Shown here in pieces: positions 14,840-23,878 of a DNA stretch of 44,732 bases. The stretch's first letter is position 1, and each line of letters starts with the position of its first letter. This stretch comes from Elusimicrobiota bacterium (GTDB taxonomy: Bacteria > Elusimicrobiota > Elusimicrobia > JACQPE01), in NCBI GenBank assembly GCA_016207685.1, contig JACQPE010000085.1, positions 1 through 44,732 of the forward strand, given 5' to 3'. The translations under genes and the position numbers were made by a program. Below the pieces are notes generated by a model. It worked only from the letters and a program-made list of their open reading frames with translations, did not search any database and had not been told where the DNA came from.

Positions 14840-16372
14840 ATGTCCACTTTAACAGAAACAGTTGCTCGAAGCGCCAATGGCGCGCCCGTAAACAAAACGG
14901 TCACAACAACGGCAAAACCGGCACTTTTCGGCCTGGGATTCACAGCTGAAGCCGGAGCCAAGCGAAGCCCCAAAGAAGTCGTGGACTTCGCTAGAAAGAA
15001 CAAAATCGAGATGGTTGATCTTAAGTTCGTTGATTTCCTGGGAACCTGGCAGCATTTTGGAATCCCTTTAAGCGAACTTAAAGAAAGCTTGTTTAAAGAA
15101 GGCTCCGGCATTGACGGCTCCTCCATCAGAGGCTGGCAAGCGATCAATAACAGCGACATGCTGGTGGTTCCGGATGCTGACACCGCCTTTGTTGATCCCT
15201 TCGCCAAAATTCCGACCCTGTCGCTTGTTTGCGACGTGCTCGATCCGGTAACAGGCAGCCGCTACAGCCGCGACCCTCGCTGGATTGCTCAAAAGGCGGA
15301 AAGCTATCTCAAAAAAACAGGAATTGCCGATACTTCTTATTTCGGCCCGGAAGCGGAATTTTTCATCTTCGACAGCGTCCGCTTTGATCAAACCGCCCAT
15401 AGTGGCTATTACTACGTCGAATCTGACGAGGGCATTTGGAATTCCGGCCGGGAAGGCGTCAATCACGGGTACCGGCCACGCCACAAAGAGGGCTACTATC
15501 CCGTTGCTCCCACGGACTCCCAAGAAGATGTCCGAGCGGAAATGGTCCGCGAAATGGAAAAAGCCGGTATTTTGGTTGAAAAACAGCACCACGAAGTGGC
15601 CACTGCGGGACAGGCGGAAATTGACATGCGTTTTGATACCTTAACGCGCATGGCGGATAAAATTCTTCTCTACAAATATATCTGCAAAAACGTGGCCTTG
15701 CGCTATGGCAAAACCGTGACCTTTATGCCCAAGCCGCTATTCGGAGACAATGGCTCCGGCATGCACACGCATCAGAGCCTCTGGAAAAAAGGTTCCCCTC
15801 TTTTTTCAGGCAAAGATTATGCGGGCATTTCCGAGCTCTGCCGTTGGTACATCGGTGGTGTTTTGAAACACGCCTGGGCTCTGGCCGCGCTGACGAACCC
15901 GACGACCAACTCCTACAAGCGCCTAACTCCGGGCTTCGAAGCTCCGGTTAATTTGGCTTACTCCTCCCGCAATCGCAGCGCCGGCATCCGCATTCCGATG
16001 TATTCGGAAAAGCCGCAAGCCAAACGCATTGAGGTCCGGTTCCCGGATCCCACGGCCAACCCGTATTTAGCGTTTTCCGCCATGTTAATGGCGGGTCTAG
16101 ACGGCATCGAGAACAAAATTGACCCAGGCAAAGCCATGGAGATGGATCTCTATGAACTTTCTCCGGGGGAGGCCGCCAAAGTCCGCCAAATGCCCGGGTC
16201 CCTAAGCGAAGCGGTCGGCGCGCTGGAAAAAGATCATCAGTTTCTGCTTAAAGGCGACGTCTTCACCAAAGACGTCCTGGAAACCTGGATTGAGCACAAG
16301 AAAAAGAAAGAGGTGGACTATATCCGGCTGCGCCCGCATCCGGCGGAATTCTTCCTCTACTTCGACGCTTAG
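14840..16372 (+). CDS. glnA: Glutamine synthetase, type I
   Basis: 510 aa. It makes glutamine from glutamate, ammonium and ATP. Recognisable GSI blocks are [20 protein letters not shown], the insertion with [36 protein letters not shown] and [10 protein letters not shown]438 in DLYELSPGE is at the position of the adenylylation tyrosine of GSI-beta enzymes, though the usual LPPEE is LSPGE. AAGGAG at 14826-14831 sets the start at 14840. The gene lies behind an ANTAR-type antitermination leader and next to purine-degradation genes, fitting nitrogen salvage. Confidence 0.96.
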   Translation: MSTLTETVARSANGAPVNKTVTTTAKPALFGLGFTAEAGAKRSPKEVVDFARKNKIEMVDLKFVDFLGTWQHFGIPLSELKESLFKEGSGIDGSSIRGWQAINNSDMLVVPDADTAFVDPFAKIPTLSLVCDVLDPVTGSRYSRDPRWIAQKAESYLKKTGIADTSYFGPEAEFFIFDSVRFDQTAHSGYYYVESDEGIWNSGREGVNHGYRPRHKEGYYPVAPTDSQEDVRAEMVREMEKAGILVEKQHHEVATAGQAEIDMRFDTLTRMADKILLYKYICKNVALRYGKTVTFMPKPLFGDNGSGMHTHQSLWKKGSPLFSGKDYAGISELCRWYIGGVLKHAWALAALTNPTTNSYKRLTPGFEAPVNLAYSSRNRSAGIRIPMYSEKPQAKRIEVRFPDPTANPYLAFSAMLMAGLDGIENKIDPGKAMEMDLYELSPGEAAKVRQMPGSLSEAVGALEKDHQFLLKGDVFTKDVLETWIEHKKKKEVDYIRLRPHPAEFFLYFDA

Positions 16373-16386
16373 CCTATGTAGCCTAT

Positions 16387-16488
16387 GGGGTCACATCTCT
16401 ACATTTTACATTTTTAAAAAAAGTGACAAAAAATGGGCAATTTTTTAACTTTATCTCACCAAAATGTAAAATGTAGAGATGTGACCCC
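16387..16488. repeat. 102-base palindromic (MITE/REP-like) element
   Basis: Perfect 28-base arms at 16387-16414 and 16461-16488 begin and end GGGGTCACATCTC...GAGATGTGACCCC, with a 46-base centre. This GGGGTCA-type foldback resembles elements found beside Y1/RAYT-type transposases (recollection, not searched). A short direct repeat, TAGCCTATG, is duplicated just before it, its first copy containing the glnA stop. It could also act as a weak bidirectional terminator. Confidence 0.85.
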
Positions 16489-17167
16489 TTTTGTGTTATG
16501 CTGGGCCGCGGTGGCGGGTCTCATTTCCGGTGGGTGCGTTTCAACCTCCGTTTACCAATCAGGAAAAACCCTGAAGGCCGGACATTGGCAAAGCGGCCTG
16601 GGCTTTGGCGTGGCCCATTTCACGGCCAAATCAAAAATCGTTGATTTTGACACGGAACTAGGATTTCCAGCGGTTGATTTTTGGCTTCGTTACGGAATCA
16701 CGGATTTTGTTGATATCGGCTCTAAAATATCTCTTCCCGGTTCCGCATCGGCTGACCTTAAATTAGGCCTCTTGAGCGAAGACCGGGGGCACCCCATATC
16801 CCTGGCCGTTGGAGGCGGCTACGCTCAAGCTTCGAATTCCTCAACGACCGGCAGCAGGGAAGACAAAACAACAATCAGCGATTCAATGGCGCCTGTTTAT
16901 CTATCGAAGGATTTCGGCGAAGTTTTAACTCTCTATGCCGTGCCGCGACTCATCGCACGGACAACCAAAAACACGCGCATTCAATCAGGCGTTCAAACCA
17001 AGGAAAGTTTTAACGATCAAATGCTGGGTTTAGGCGGCGGCGTGATGTTTAATCTCGGCATCGGCCGCGACAAACACATGGCCTTTGAGTACCATAAACT
17101 CACGGATACCGATGAAAGCGAACATTCTTCGACTCAAGCCGGTTTTGCTATCTTTTTTGAATTTTAA
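16433..17167 (+). CDS. Putative outer-membrane-associated lipoprotein
   Basis: 244 aa. A hydrophobic stretch ends in a weak lipobox ISGGC (C35). The rest is Gly-rich with alternating beta pattern (LGFGVAHF, WLRYGITDFVDIGSKISLPG, GLGGGVMFNLGIG) and a terminal Phe (FAIFFEF), as in small outer-membrane barrels. The first 19 codons lie inside the 102-base palindrome. A GTG at 16493, just outside it, would leave a signal peptide without positive charge. The native start may thus have been replaced by repeat sequence. Family not recognised. It is convergent with the next gene, overlapping by four bases. Confidence 0.7.
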   Translation: MGNFLTLSHQNVKCRDVTPFVLCWAAVAGLISGGCVSTSVYQSGKTLKAGHWQSGLGFGVAHFTAKSKIVDFDTELGFPAVDFWLRYGITDFVDIGSKISLPGSASADLKLGLLSEDRGHPISLAVGGGYAQASNSSTTGSREDKTTISDSMAPVYLSKDFGEVLTLYAVPRLIARTTKNTRIQSGVQTKESFNDQMLGLGGGVMFNLGIGRDKHMAFEYHKLTDTDESEHSSTQAGFAIFFEF

Positions 17168-17739
17168 AAAAGAGAATCTGTTTCTCTCGTGTATCGGACT
17201 GTTTTGGAAAATTGATCCGGCTTATCTTGCGCCGCGGCAACGCCAAGGCTGTCTCCAACAAGCGCTCCGCCCACTCCAAAAGTGAACGCTGGGGCTAACG
17301 CCAATAATCCAAAGCCGATGGCCAATCCGAGCGCCCCTCCCAGCAATGCCCCAACGCCGAATCCGGCCAAACTTGACCGCCAGCCCCGGGCATTGACGAA
17401 TTCCTTCCTATTATAAATTTCATAGTTCTTGGTCACCTCATGGAGATCGACACGTTTTGGCCCAACCAACTCCACGGACCCTCTAAAATCGTGATCGGTT
17501 CCAATGCCGGACCGGCCGCGGTCGCGAGGCTCATGGTGCGGCGGCATCCAGCGCGTCTCAATGATCCTGTCTTCCGAAGTAATGCACACGCCTGGTCCGC
17601 ATCGAATAGTGACAACGGCTTTCGAGCCGGCATCAAAAACCTTATCCGCTGATTCTTTCAGGGCTGCTTCATTTCCGGCAAACGCCGGCAGCGCGGCCAT
17701 AAATAAAAAAATAAACCGTAAGGTAAAATTCTGACGCAT
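17164..17739 (-). CDS. Secreted glycine-zipper protein
   Basis: 191 aa from ATG 17739, preceded by GGAG seven bases upstream. A Sec signal (about 1-20, PAFAG) is followed by a soluble region with a CGPGVC pair and a C-terminal Gly/Ala-rich membrane-like segment (about 125-170; GFGVGALLGGALGLAIGFGLLALAP). The ORF extends upstream into the previous gene, which I reject. It sits one base after its neighbour's stop; both share the same plan (signal, VRF/ITEEDSL-like segment, His/Arg-rich middle, glycine zipper), so they are probably divergent paralogues. Function unknown. Confidence 0.75.
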   Translation of the reverse strand: MRQNFTLRFIFLFMAALPAFAGNEAALKESADKVFDAGSKAVVTIRCGPGVCITSEDRIIETRWMPPHHEPRDRGRSGIGTDHDFRGSVELVGPKRVDLHEVTKNYEIYNRKEFVNARGWRSSLAGFGVGALLGGALGLAIGFGLLALAPAFTFGVGGALVGDSLGVAAAQDKPDQFSKTVRYTRETDSLF

Positions 17740-17740
17740 T

Positions 17741-18364
17741 CTATTTCTCCTGCGCCCTCTCAATCGGTACGTGTTTTTGATAATAACGCGCACGGTCAGG
17801 CAACTCAACGGGCCTGTTCTTGCTGATTGAAAGACCTAGATATCGGCCCAATAGCCCCAGGCCAAGCGCCGCAGTCAATCCTACTGCCGTCGCAAAAATT
17901 GCATTGACCCCCAAAGAACCCAGAAGACCGGCCGCGACAACGCCCCATGCAAGACCCCCAAGCAATCCCCAAGTAAATCCAACGCCGGCCCAATGTTGAA
18001 CAAAGACAGTCCGGTCAACAATTTCTCTCGTTTGGACAACGCGATGGCGTTCTATCCATTCGGGCTTGGGAACCCAGACATATTCCTCATGCTCGAGGCC
18101 GATGGACCACCGGTCAACCGCATCGCTGACAACGCGTTTTTCAAAATCGCCATCGGAGCGGTATCTCGAAACAAGCGAATCTTCTTCGGTGATGGCGACG
18201 CCGTGTTTGAACCGGACTCGTTCAGGAATCCAAATTTTTCCGGAAGAACCGTCGTAAACACGGGATTCGCCAGAGGCCAATTGTTCAGGTCCGGCGGCCG
18301 GCAAACCCAACGGGCTGCTCCAAGATATCGCCGCAAAAACAAGAGCTCCACAAAAACGCTTCAT
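17741..18364 (-). CDS. Secreted glycine-zipper protein, paralogue
   Basis: 207 aa. A signal peptide (about 1-23, GLPAAG) leads to a VRFKHGVAITEEDSLVSRY segment comparable with CGPGVCITSEDRIIETRW of the next gene, then a charged region and two Gly-rich hydrophobic stretches (about 125-170; GLLGGLAWGVVAAGLLGSLG). First gene of a two-gene operon. Glycine zippers of this kind insert into or across the outer membrane in other lipoproteins and envelope proteins; no specific family is recognised. The 106 bases upstream (18365-18470) hold nothing I can name. Confidence 0.75.
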   Translation of the reverse strand: MKRFCGALVFAAISWSSPLGLPAAGPEQLASGESRVYDGSSGKIWIPERVRFKHGVAITEEDSLVSRYRSDGDFEKRVVSDAVDRWSIGLEHEEYVWVPKPEWIERHRVVQTREIVDRTVFVQHWAGVGFTWGLLGGLAWGVVAAGLLGSLGVNAIFATAVGLTAALGLGLLGRYLGLSISKNRPVELPDRARYYQKHVPIERAQEK

Positions 18365-18470
18365 TAGTTTAATTATGGAATATGGCAGTTTAAATGTTAA
18401 GGGCCTTTAGGCTCATTTTAATCTGGGACTTTCGGGTAACTCGCACTTGTGTCAAAGCGCCTATCATGAA

Positions 18471-21400
18471 TTAAAAAATGCCATTTAGCGAAAACTGGGT
18501 GGCAACGCCGCCGGCATCCGGATCAAGAATGGGCCAAGCCCAATCCAATCCGACAAATAGCCAACTGATCGGAACCCTAAATCCAAGTCCGGCGGCCGCT
18601 TTAAGCTCGCCCGTGGTAATATCCCATTGTTCCAATTCGTTCTCAAGTTCCGGGGCGGCATGAGTATAGCCGACATCGCCAAAAACATTGCCATAGGGCT
18701 CAACGGCAAATAACGGAGGAATAATGACCGGAAACAAGGGGACCCGCACTTCGGCATTGCCCAAAGCGACCATATTGCCACCCATCTCGCCATAAGAATA
18801 TCCCCGCACGGTGCTTGGCCCGCCGATAAATATGGCTTGGGGATCCCTTCCAAAAATATCGGCAAAAGCCGCCCGCAAAGCCACCGTGGCCGCGGTCTTA
18901 ATCGCAATATACTGGCGCACGTCCACGACGGTTCTGGTAAATTCTTTAGAGCCAACGGCTTGACCGGCTTCAACAGCCGCCCTCGTTCCTTGCCAAGGTC
19001 CGAACGACGACCAAAGAGTGTTGTCTCGGACATAGCTCGCATTGGCGACATAGTAAGGATCTTCGCTAAAGAATCCGCCCTCATCGGCAATCGGCGCCAC
19101 CGCTTGAGCGGAAAGGCCGACCCTGTGGAACCGGCTTAAGGGATAGCTCGCAAACGCTTCAATCCCACGGTACAAGGGGCTCGTAATCCCTACCCAAGGA
19201 AAAAAGAGCGGATTTTCAAAACTGTAAAGATACGGCTGGGCCAATTGAAACGCGGAGCCGCCCCAGTGAACACGATGCTTTTGATTCGCGTAAGAGGCAA
19301 TGAGTCCACCCCGAAGCGCCTCTTCGACAGGGGTCACGGAGCCGAGGTAAATCAATGACACTTTATGATTGCCTGCCAGGTCGGAAAAATTCGCTATTCC
19401 CCCCAGCGACACGCCAACGGAACCGTTATCAGGCATGATGCCGGCGCCAAAGGCAAAAAATTCCGGCTTGACTTTGGCTTTATAGGGTGAAACTTTTTCA
19501 AAAGTTCCTTTCACCAGGGAAAAATCCTCCGGAAGTGCGGCTGGAGCGGCCTTCGGCGGTGGTGACTGGCGGCCCTTCATCAAGAGACTGACCCTGGGGA
19601 GGCCGGATGCTTGATCTCGGGAAACGAGCATGTTCCCGCCTAGGGGGTCTTCCAAAAGAAAAATATTTTGATTCATCCGCTCATCAAGAACGCTGAAAGC
19701 AAGGCGCCCTGAATCCCGCGACCATGCAAGGGCCGGGGATTCGCCGTTTCTGGAAGCACCAAGAATGCCTCCGATTAAATCCGTCACCTGAAGGGCGCCG
19801 CCCCCGGAAACTTCCTGGATGAAAAGATTAAGAACCCCGGTTCGGTCAGAGACAAAAGCGAGCCTGGCTCCATCCGGCGACCATTGGGGAAATAAATTTT
19901 TTCCGATTTGGCCTGTTAAAAAACGGATACTCCCCGAATCCACATCGTATAAAACGATTTTGGGATCAGTTAGAGCCAACGATGCGGCCGCAGCTTCAGG
20001 GTCTTGATCCGTGACAAAAGCGATAGTGCGCCCATCCGGAGACCAGGCCGGCTGCAGGTTGCCGTAGGGATCATTGGTGAGTCTCGTTAACCCGGCGCCA
20101 TCGCGCCCAACCAGATAAAGATCGCTGAATCCGCCCTTATTGGCGCTAAACACAAGCAAGCCGCCATCAGGCGACCAAGAAGGGTGGCGGACCGCATCAA
20201 GATCATTCAGGCGGATCGTTTGCGTAATTTTGCGGCTGGCCACGTTCATGATGTAGAGGACAGGATGCCCCAGAGAAAACCCCGCGTAAGCAATCTCATC
20301 GCCTCGAGGAGACCACGACATGCTCTCATCCAGAAACCTCAATGCCTCCAAAGTCTCAGAGCGTTCCGGCTGCGCCAAGAGTTTGACCGGCTTTTCTTTT
20401 CTGGCTTTCTTCTTGTCGCCGCCGATCTGAATCATGGCGTCCACATCGCCGGCATAAAGTCCCAGAGTCAAATCTCGTCCCGCCGATAGAAAAACAACGG
20501 TTTTGCCATCGGGCGAAAGTGCCGGAGCCCCGTTAAAAAGCGTTCCGTCCTCCGGTGAAAAAGTCAGGGCCTGCGCGATTTCCCAAGGAGCTTGCTTATC
20601 AACCGCACCGAATGACGCTCGTTTCAGCGTCAAGGCCCACTCACGGGAAAGCCGGTGGATATCTTTGCCTAAAACTTCCTTGATCGCTTCATTCATGGAA
20701 AGGTATTTTGACGATTTTCCACCGTCAAAAAGGGAAAAACTCTTCTTTGGTTTTGCTGAATCATCCGAACTTTCCTCGCGCCCCTGGACCTTGCCCCAAA
20801 TTTCGGCAATTTTTTCTTCACCATAATTATCCGCAATAAACTGCCAAAGGGCATGGCCTAAAATATACGCCCGGATGTCAGCCACATCATTTAATTCCTC
20901 GATGCTCGGCAAAAAACCCTCGCGCGCAGCCAGACCCGCCAGCATCACGGTTGTTGGGCTAAGACCATCCTGGGAAGCATACTCCGCCAGACCCTCCGTG
21001 GCCCATAAAGGAAGACTGTTCATTGCGCCCACGGTTTCAAACTGCGCCTGATGCGTCAATTCATGCGCGAACACCTGGCGGTCATTGCGCAGCGATCCCG
21101 TAAAAGGAACCGCGACGCGCGATTTTTCATCGGTAAATCCGCCGACGCCTTCGGGAATGGATCCGGACATCAAATTCGTTTGGGAAAAATGCTCCCAGGA
21201 GGGATACAAAAACATGGGGAGCGGCTTTTCGTATTTCTGGCCTAGAATCCGCTCGATGCGGGCGTAATCCTCTTCGGCCCAAGCGGCTGCATAGGCGGCC
21301 GCTTCTTCTTCATCGGGGGAAAAATGAATGGCAAAATGCGGCGTCTGGCCGACCATCCAGTCCATAGGATTGTAGATGACTTTGCCTGCGGAGGAAAACA

Positions 21401-21593
21401 TGCTTTCTGAAACCCCGGTATTAAGGCCAGGGGCAATGACAGGGACTTGCGGGAGCGCCTGCCCTGCGCCCGCTGCCGCGCTATTTGAAAAAACAGCGTC
21501 CAAAGAAGTTTTGTCGCTTAACTCCCCTTCATCGGCCCAACCCGGACCCAACGGTAAAAAAAGACTCCACAGAACAAAAATTATATTGGGCAT
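18471..21593 (-). CDS. Metalloprotease/beta-propeller/Omp85-type barrel fusion
   Basis: 1040 aa. A signal peptide (about 1-20, PGWA) is followed by a peptidase-MA-like gluzincin domain with H177-E-L-T-H181 and a downstream WATEGLAEYAS glutamate. Next come six PD40/TolB-like propeller blades (about 355-640; repeated WSPDG...IAF). A C-terminal domain (about 705-1040) ends with GGPSTVRGYSYGEMGG, NAEVRVPLF and FGDVGYT, typical of BamA/Omp85 surface-antigen barrels, plus a terminal Phe. It should be an outer-membrane anchored protein with a large periplasmic portion. GGAG precedes the ATG. Two secreted proteins of unknown function precede it in the operon. Confidence 0.9.
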   Translation of the reverse strand: MPNIIFVLWSLFLPLGPGWADEGELSDKTSLDAVFSNSAAAGAGQALPQVPVIAPGLNTGVSESMFSSAGKVIYNPMDWMVGQTPHFAIHFSPDEEEAAAYAAAWAEEDYARIERILGQKYEKPLPMFLYPSWEHFSQTNLMSGSIPEGVGGFTDEKSRVAVPFTGSLRNDRQVFAHELTHQAQFETVGAMNSLPLWATEGLAEYASQDGLSPTTVMLAGLAAREGFLPSIEELNDVADIRAYILGHALWQFIADNYGEEKIAEIWGKVQGREESSDDSAKPKKSFSLFDGGKSSKYLSMNEAIKEVLGKDIHRLSREWALTLKRASFGAVDKQAPWEIAQALTFSPEDGTLFNGAPALSPDGKTVVFLSAGRDLTLGLYAGDVDAMIQIGGDKKKARKEKPVKLLAQPERSETLEALRFLDESMSWSPRGDEIAYAGFSLGHPVLYIMNVASRKITQTIRLNDLDAVRHPSWSPDGGLLVFSANKGGFSDLYLVGRDGAGLTRLTNDPYGNLQPAWSPDGRTIAFVTDQDPEAAAASLALTDPKIVLYDVDSGSIRFLTGQIGKNLFPQWSPDGARLAFVSDRTGVLNLFIQEVSGGGALQVTDLIGGILGASRNGESPALAWSRDSGRLAFSVLDERMNQNIFLLEDPLGGNMLVSRDQASGLPRVSLLMKGRQSPPPKAAPAALPEDFSLVKGTFEKVSPYKAKVKPEFFAFGAGIMPDNGSVGVSLGGIANFSDLAGNHKVSLIYLGSVTPVEEALRGGLIASYANQKHRVHWGGSAFQLAQPYLYSFENPLFFPWVGITSPLYRGIEAFASYPLSRFHRVGLSAQAVAPIADEGGFFSEDPYYVANASYVRDNTLWSSFGPWQGTRAAVEAGQAVGSKEFTRTVVDVRQYIAIKTAATVALRAAFADIFGRDPQAIFIGGPSTVRGYSYGEMGGNMVALGNAEVRVPLFPVIIPPLFAVEPYGNVFGDVGYTHAAPELENELEQWDITTGELKAAAGLGFRVPISWLFVGLDWAWPILDPDAGGVATQFSLNGIF

Positions 21594-21602
21594 GGCAACT
21601 CC

Positions 21603-22340
21603 TTAATCAATAAAACGAGGAGCGCTGGCATTAGATTCCTCCACCTTACGCCGGCGTTCGAGTTTTTCTTCGAGACCATCTACCGCGAAATAATTCAGGA
21701 ATGCGCGCAGGCGTTCAAAATCGCCTGATTCCAAAAGATTAGCCACGCTGCGATCGTTGCCATTGCGGCTGCCGAGACTTTTCGTAAGACTCTTCTCATC
21801 GGCATCGGGAATTTGAGCCGCTCGATAAAGCCCCCAAAAAACGATGTTGATTCGCTGTAACTCTAGAGTCAGCGAAGGCAAATCAACAGCCATGGCAAAT
21901 CCCCACCAGCCAGAGTCTATTGTCTCCGGCAAATAACCTCCTTGCTCGTGGCGCTGCTCTAACGCGGCAATGGCTGATTTGCTTGATGAATGCCATTCTT
22001 CAAACACGGCTTTGACCTGCTCCCAACGTTCGCGCAGCGCCGCCGCATCCTGGAAAACATAACCGCAATTAATCGGATACATAGGCTGGTTTTCGCCGGC
22101 CCGTTTCTTAATTTCCTCTTCACACGCCGCATCTGCTTTCAAAAGACCTCCGGGTCCAACAAGGGCCGTCAGCGTCATCAACTCCTGCATTTTATTCCCA
22201 GCGGAGCGCGCGAAAGTGGCAACGTTTGAAAGAATCAAAGTTTCATCACCGGGATAAGGCTCTGCGGCATTCACCTGGCTGGATAAAAAACCCGCCAGGA
22301 TCACGGGAATTAAAACGATTTGTTCAAAAATTTTTTTCAA
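21603..22340 (-). CDS. Secreted protein of unknown function
   Basis: 245 aa from a TTG at 22340, where the start and the upstream TGA overlap (TTGA). This start gives a clean signal peptide KKIFEQIV...SSQVNAA; the longer frame runs antisense through the neighbouring gene. Two Cys in the mature part (ADAACEEE and INCGY) could form a disulfide. No known domain is recognised. It lies ten bases before the protease-propeller-barrel gene and is probably translated with it, so a partner or substrate role is possible (inference). Confidence 0.72.
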   Translation of the reverse strand: MKKIFEQIVLIPVILAGFLSSQVNAAEPYPGDETLILSNVATFARSAGNKMQELMTLTALVGPGGLLKADAACEEEIKKRAGENQPMYPINCGYVFQDAAALRERWEQVKAVFEEWHSSSKSAIAALEQRHEQGGYLPETIDSGWWGFAMAVDLPSLTLELQRINIVFWGLYRAAQIPDADEKSLTKSLGSRNGNDRSVANLLESGDFERLRAFLNYFAVDGLEEKLERRRKVEESNASAPRFID

Positions 22341-23659
22341 GGCTGCCAGGTGTCCGCCACCAAAACGTAAAATCGCCCCAGTTCCGCATAGTATCGCTGT
22401 TCCACTCCGTCCATATAAAGCGCCTGCGCCTTGATTGAATCGAGAATTCCGGCATACTCGCTCCACTGCCGTTCCCAATCCCTGACATTCGCCATGAATG
22501 TTCGCGCGGCAACGTTGACTTCGATCTCCTGCGTGCGAGGATACCGGTTTTGATCCTCAAGCATGTCGTTGAGTATTGCCAATTCATTAACGATCCGGGG
22601 CAATTCATATTGGCCAATCAGCCGGTAATCCAACATCGTGCCGCTATAAGCCGCGGCCTTGGCCCGTTGAATAATATCGCCGTCAATGAGAGAATGGGTT
22701 TCGTATTCCCTCCTTAAAAGCCAGTACTTTTGACCTTGAAGAAATTCTTCAGGATGAGAGTTTTCGCGGTAGGCGTTCAGGCGGGCGGCAAAGGCTGAAA
22801 GTTTCGAATACTCCCCAAGAGGATGGGAAGCTCCCCGTGATTCCAGATCGTAATTCACCCATTGCTCGGTTTCATCCAAAGCCGCCGGATCGCAGAGTCC
22901 GTCACGGCAGAGGTTGCCCCAGTCCTTCAGCGCCAAAGGGCGGACCGGCTTGTCATGGTATTGCTTGGCTGTCATCAAAACTTGGGCGATAACCATGCTG
23001 ACATATTGGCGGAATCCTTCTTCAGCCTCGGTTTGGTCCTTGACGGCTTTGGGCGCTAGGTCCAAAAGAAGAATAAAGGCTTCCGAAAAATTAGCCTTTA
23101 TTCCCTGAGCGCCATCAAAATTATTTGCCGGGTAGATGTAGGTGTGATCCAAGGCCGGCCCCCAGGCCGCATCATTGCGCGGACTGTCGCCGTGCTCGAC
23201 GCGAAAGACGATCTGATCCGCCACTGCTTGAAGCTCAACGGGCAATTGAGGATAGGCCTCTTCAATCGCCCGGTGAAGCAGCCGCAATTCCTCGCTTACC
23301 GGCAGGCGCCGGGCATCATTGCCATGCGAACCATTAAATTGGCAATCCACCTTGAAGCGCGTGGGCAGATGCTTCTGCATCGCAACGCCTGCCTGCTCTT
23401 TTGCGGCGGCTTCCATGGTCAGCGCTTTTTCATAGCCCGGCTGATGAGCGCCCAACTCATTGTGGAGCCTCTGTAAAGGCGTTTGCCGGCCGCTCGCGGC
23501 TGCGGCTTGCCGGCGCGGCGGCTTTTCTCCGGAGGAAAAAATTTCTCCCAACTTGTCCGCCTGAATATCCAAGGCCCTGCCTGCCCAAAGGCCAGTGCTG
23601 GGCCCCAAGAAAACCACCAACGAAATCACGAATGCTGCGACGCCGATCATATGAGTCAT
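22337..23659 (-). CDS. Secreted protein of unknown function
   Basis: 440 aa from ATG 23659, chosen because GGAGG stands 10 bases upstream; the ATG 18 bases earlier would precede that site. A signal peptide (about 1-25, STGLWA) is followed by a largely alpha-helical mature protein rich in charged residues. It has no HExxH or other motif I recognise; a Cys pair occurs in NLCRDGLC. First gene of the operon with the 245-aa protein and the protease-propeller-barrel fusion. Confidence 0.78.
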   Translation of the reverse strand: MTHMIGVAAFVISLVVFLGPSTGLWAGRALDIQADKLGEIFSSGEKPPRRQAAAASGRQTPLQRLHNELGAHQPGYEKALTMEAAAKEQAGVAMQKHLPTRFKVDCQFNGSHGNDARRLPVSEELRLLHRAIEEAYPQLPVELQAVADQIVFRVEHGDSPRNDAAWGPALDHTYIYPANNFDGAQGIKANFSEAFILLLDLAPKAVKDQTEAEEGFRQYVSMVIAQVLMTAKQYHDKPVRPLALKDWGNLCRDGLCDPAALDETEQWVNYDLESRGASHPLGEYSKLSAFAARLNAYRENSHPEEFLQGQKYWLLRREYETHSLIDGDIIQRAKAAAYSGTMLDYRLIGQYELPRIVNELAILNDMLEDQNRYPRTQEIEVNVAARTFMANVRDWERQWSEYAGILDSIKAQALYMDGVEQRYYAELGRFYVLVADTWQP

Positions 23660-23841
23660 TTTTAAATTATCCTCCACTTATAACCTTAACGTCTAATAAT
23701 AAATTTACCCACCAGAACAAAAATCGTCCAGGAGCGAAAGACCTATAAAAAATCAATACAAGGACCCAGTCGGCCCTGGGACTAACGGGCACTCCGATAC
23801 TCAAAGTGAGCGCTTTCTGTCATTACCTTCCAAGGTTTAAT

Positions 23842-23869
23842 TTGAGCAGTTTCCCGAAGTTGGTATACT
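23842..23869 (+). promoter_or_regulatory. guaB: Probable guaB promoter, near-leaderless
   Basis: TTGAGC (23842-23847), a 16-base spacer and TATACT (23864-23869) are followed by only nine bases before the guaB ATG, and no Shine-Dalgarno fits in that space. A leader of about zero to three bases is predicted. The rest of 23678-23841 contains no gene; CCCAG-TCGGCC-CTGGG near 23764-23779 is a small hairpin. Confidence 0.6.
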
Positions 23870-23878
23870 GATTCGCCG

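Noticed and set aside
23764-23779. Possible ANTAR hairpin upstream of guaB (CCCAG-TCGGCC-CTGGG)
   Set aside because: The loop begins with T, not A, there is no second hairpin and no terminator follows.
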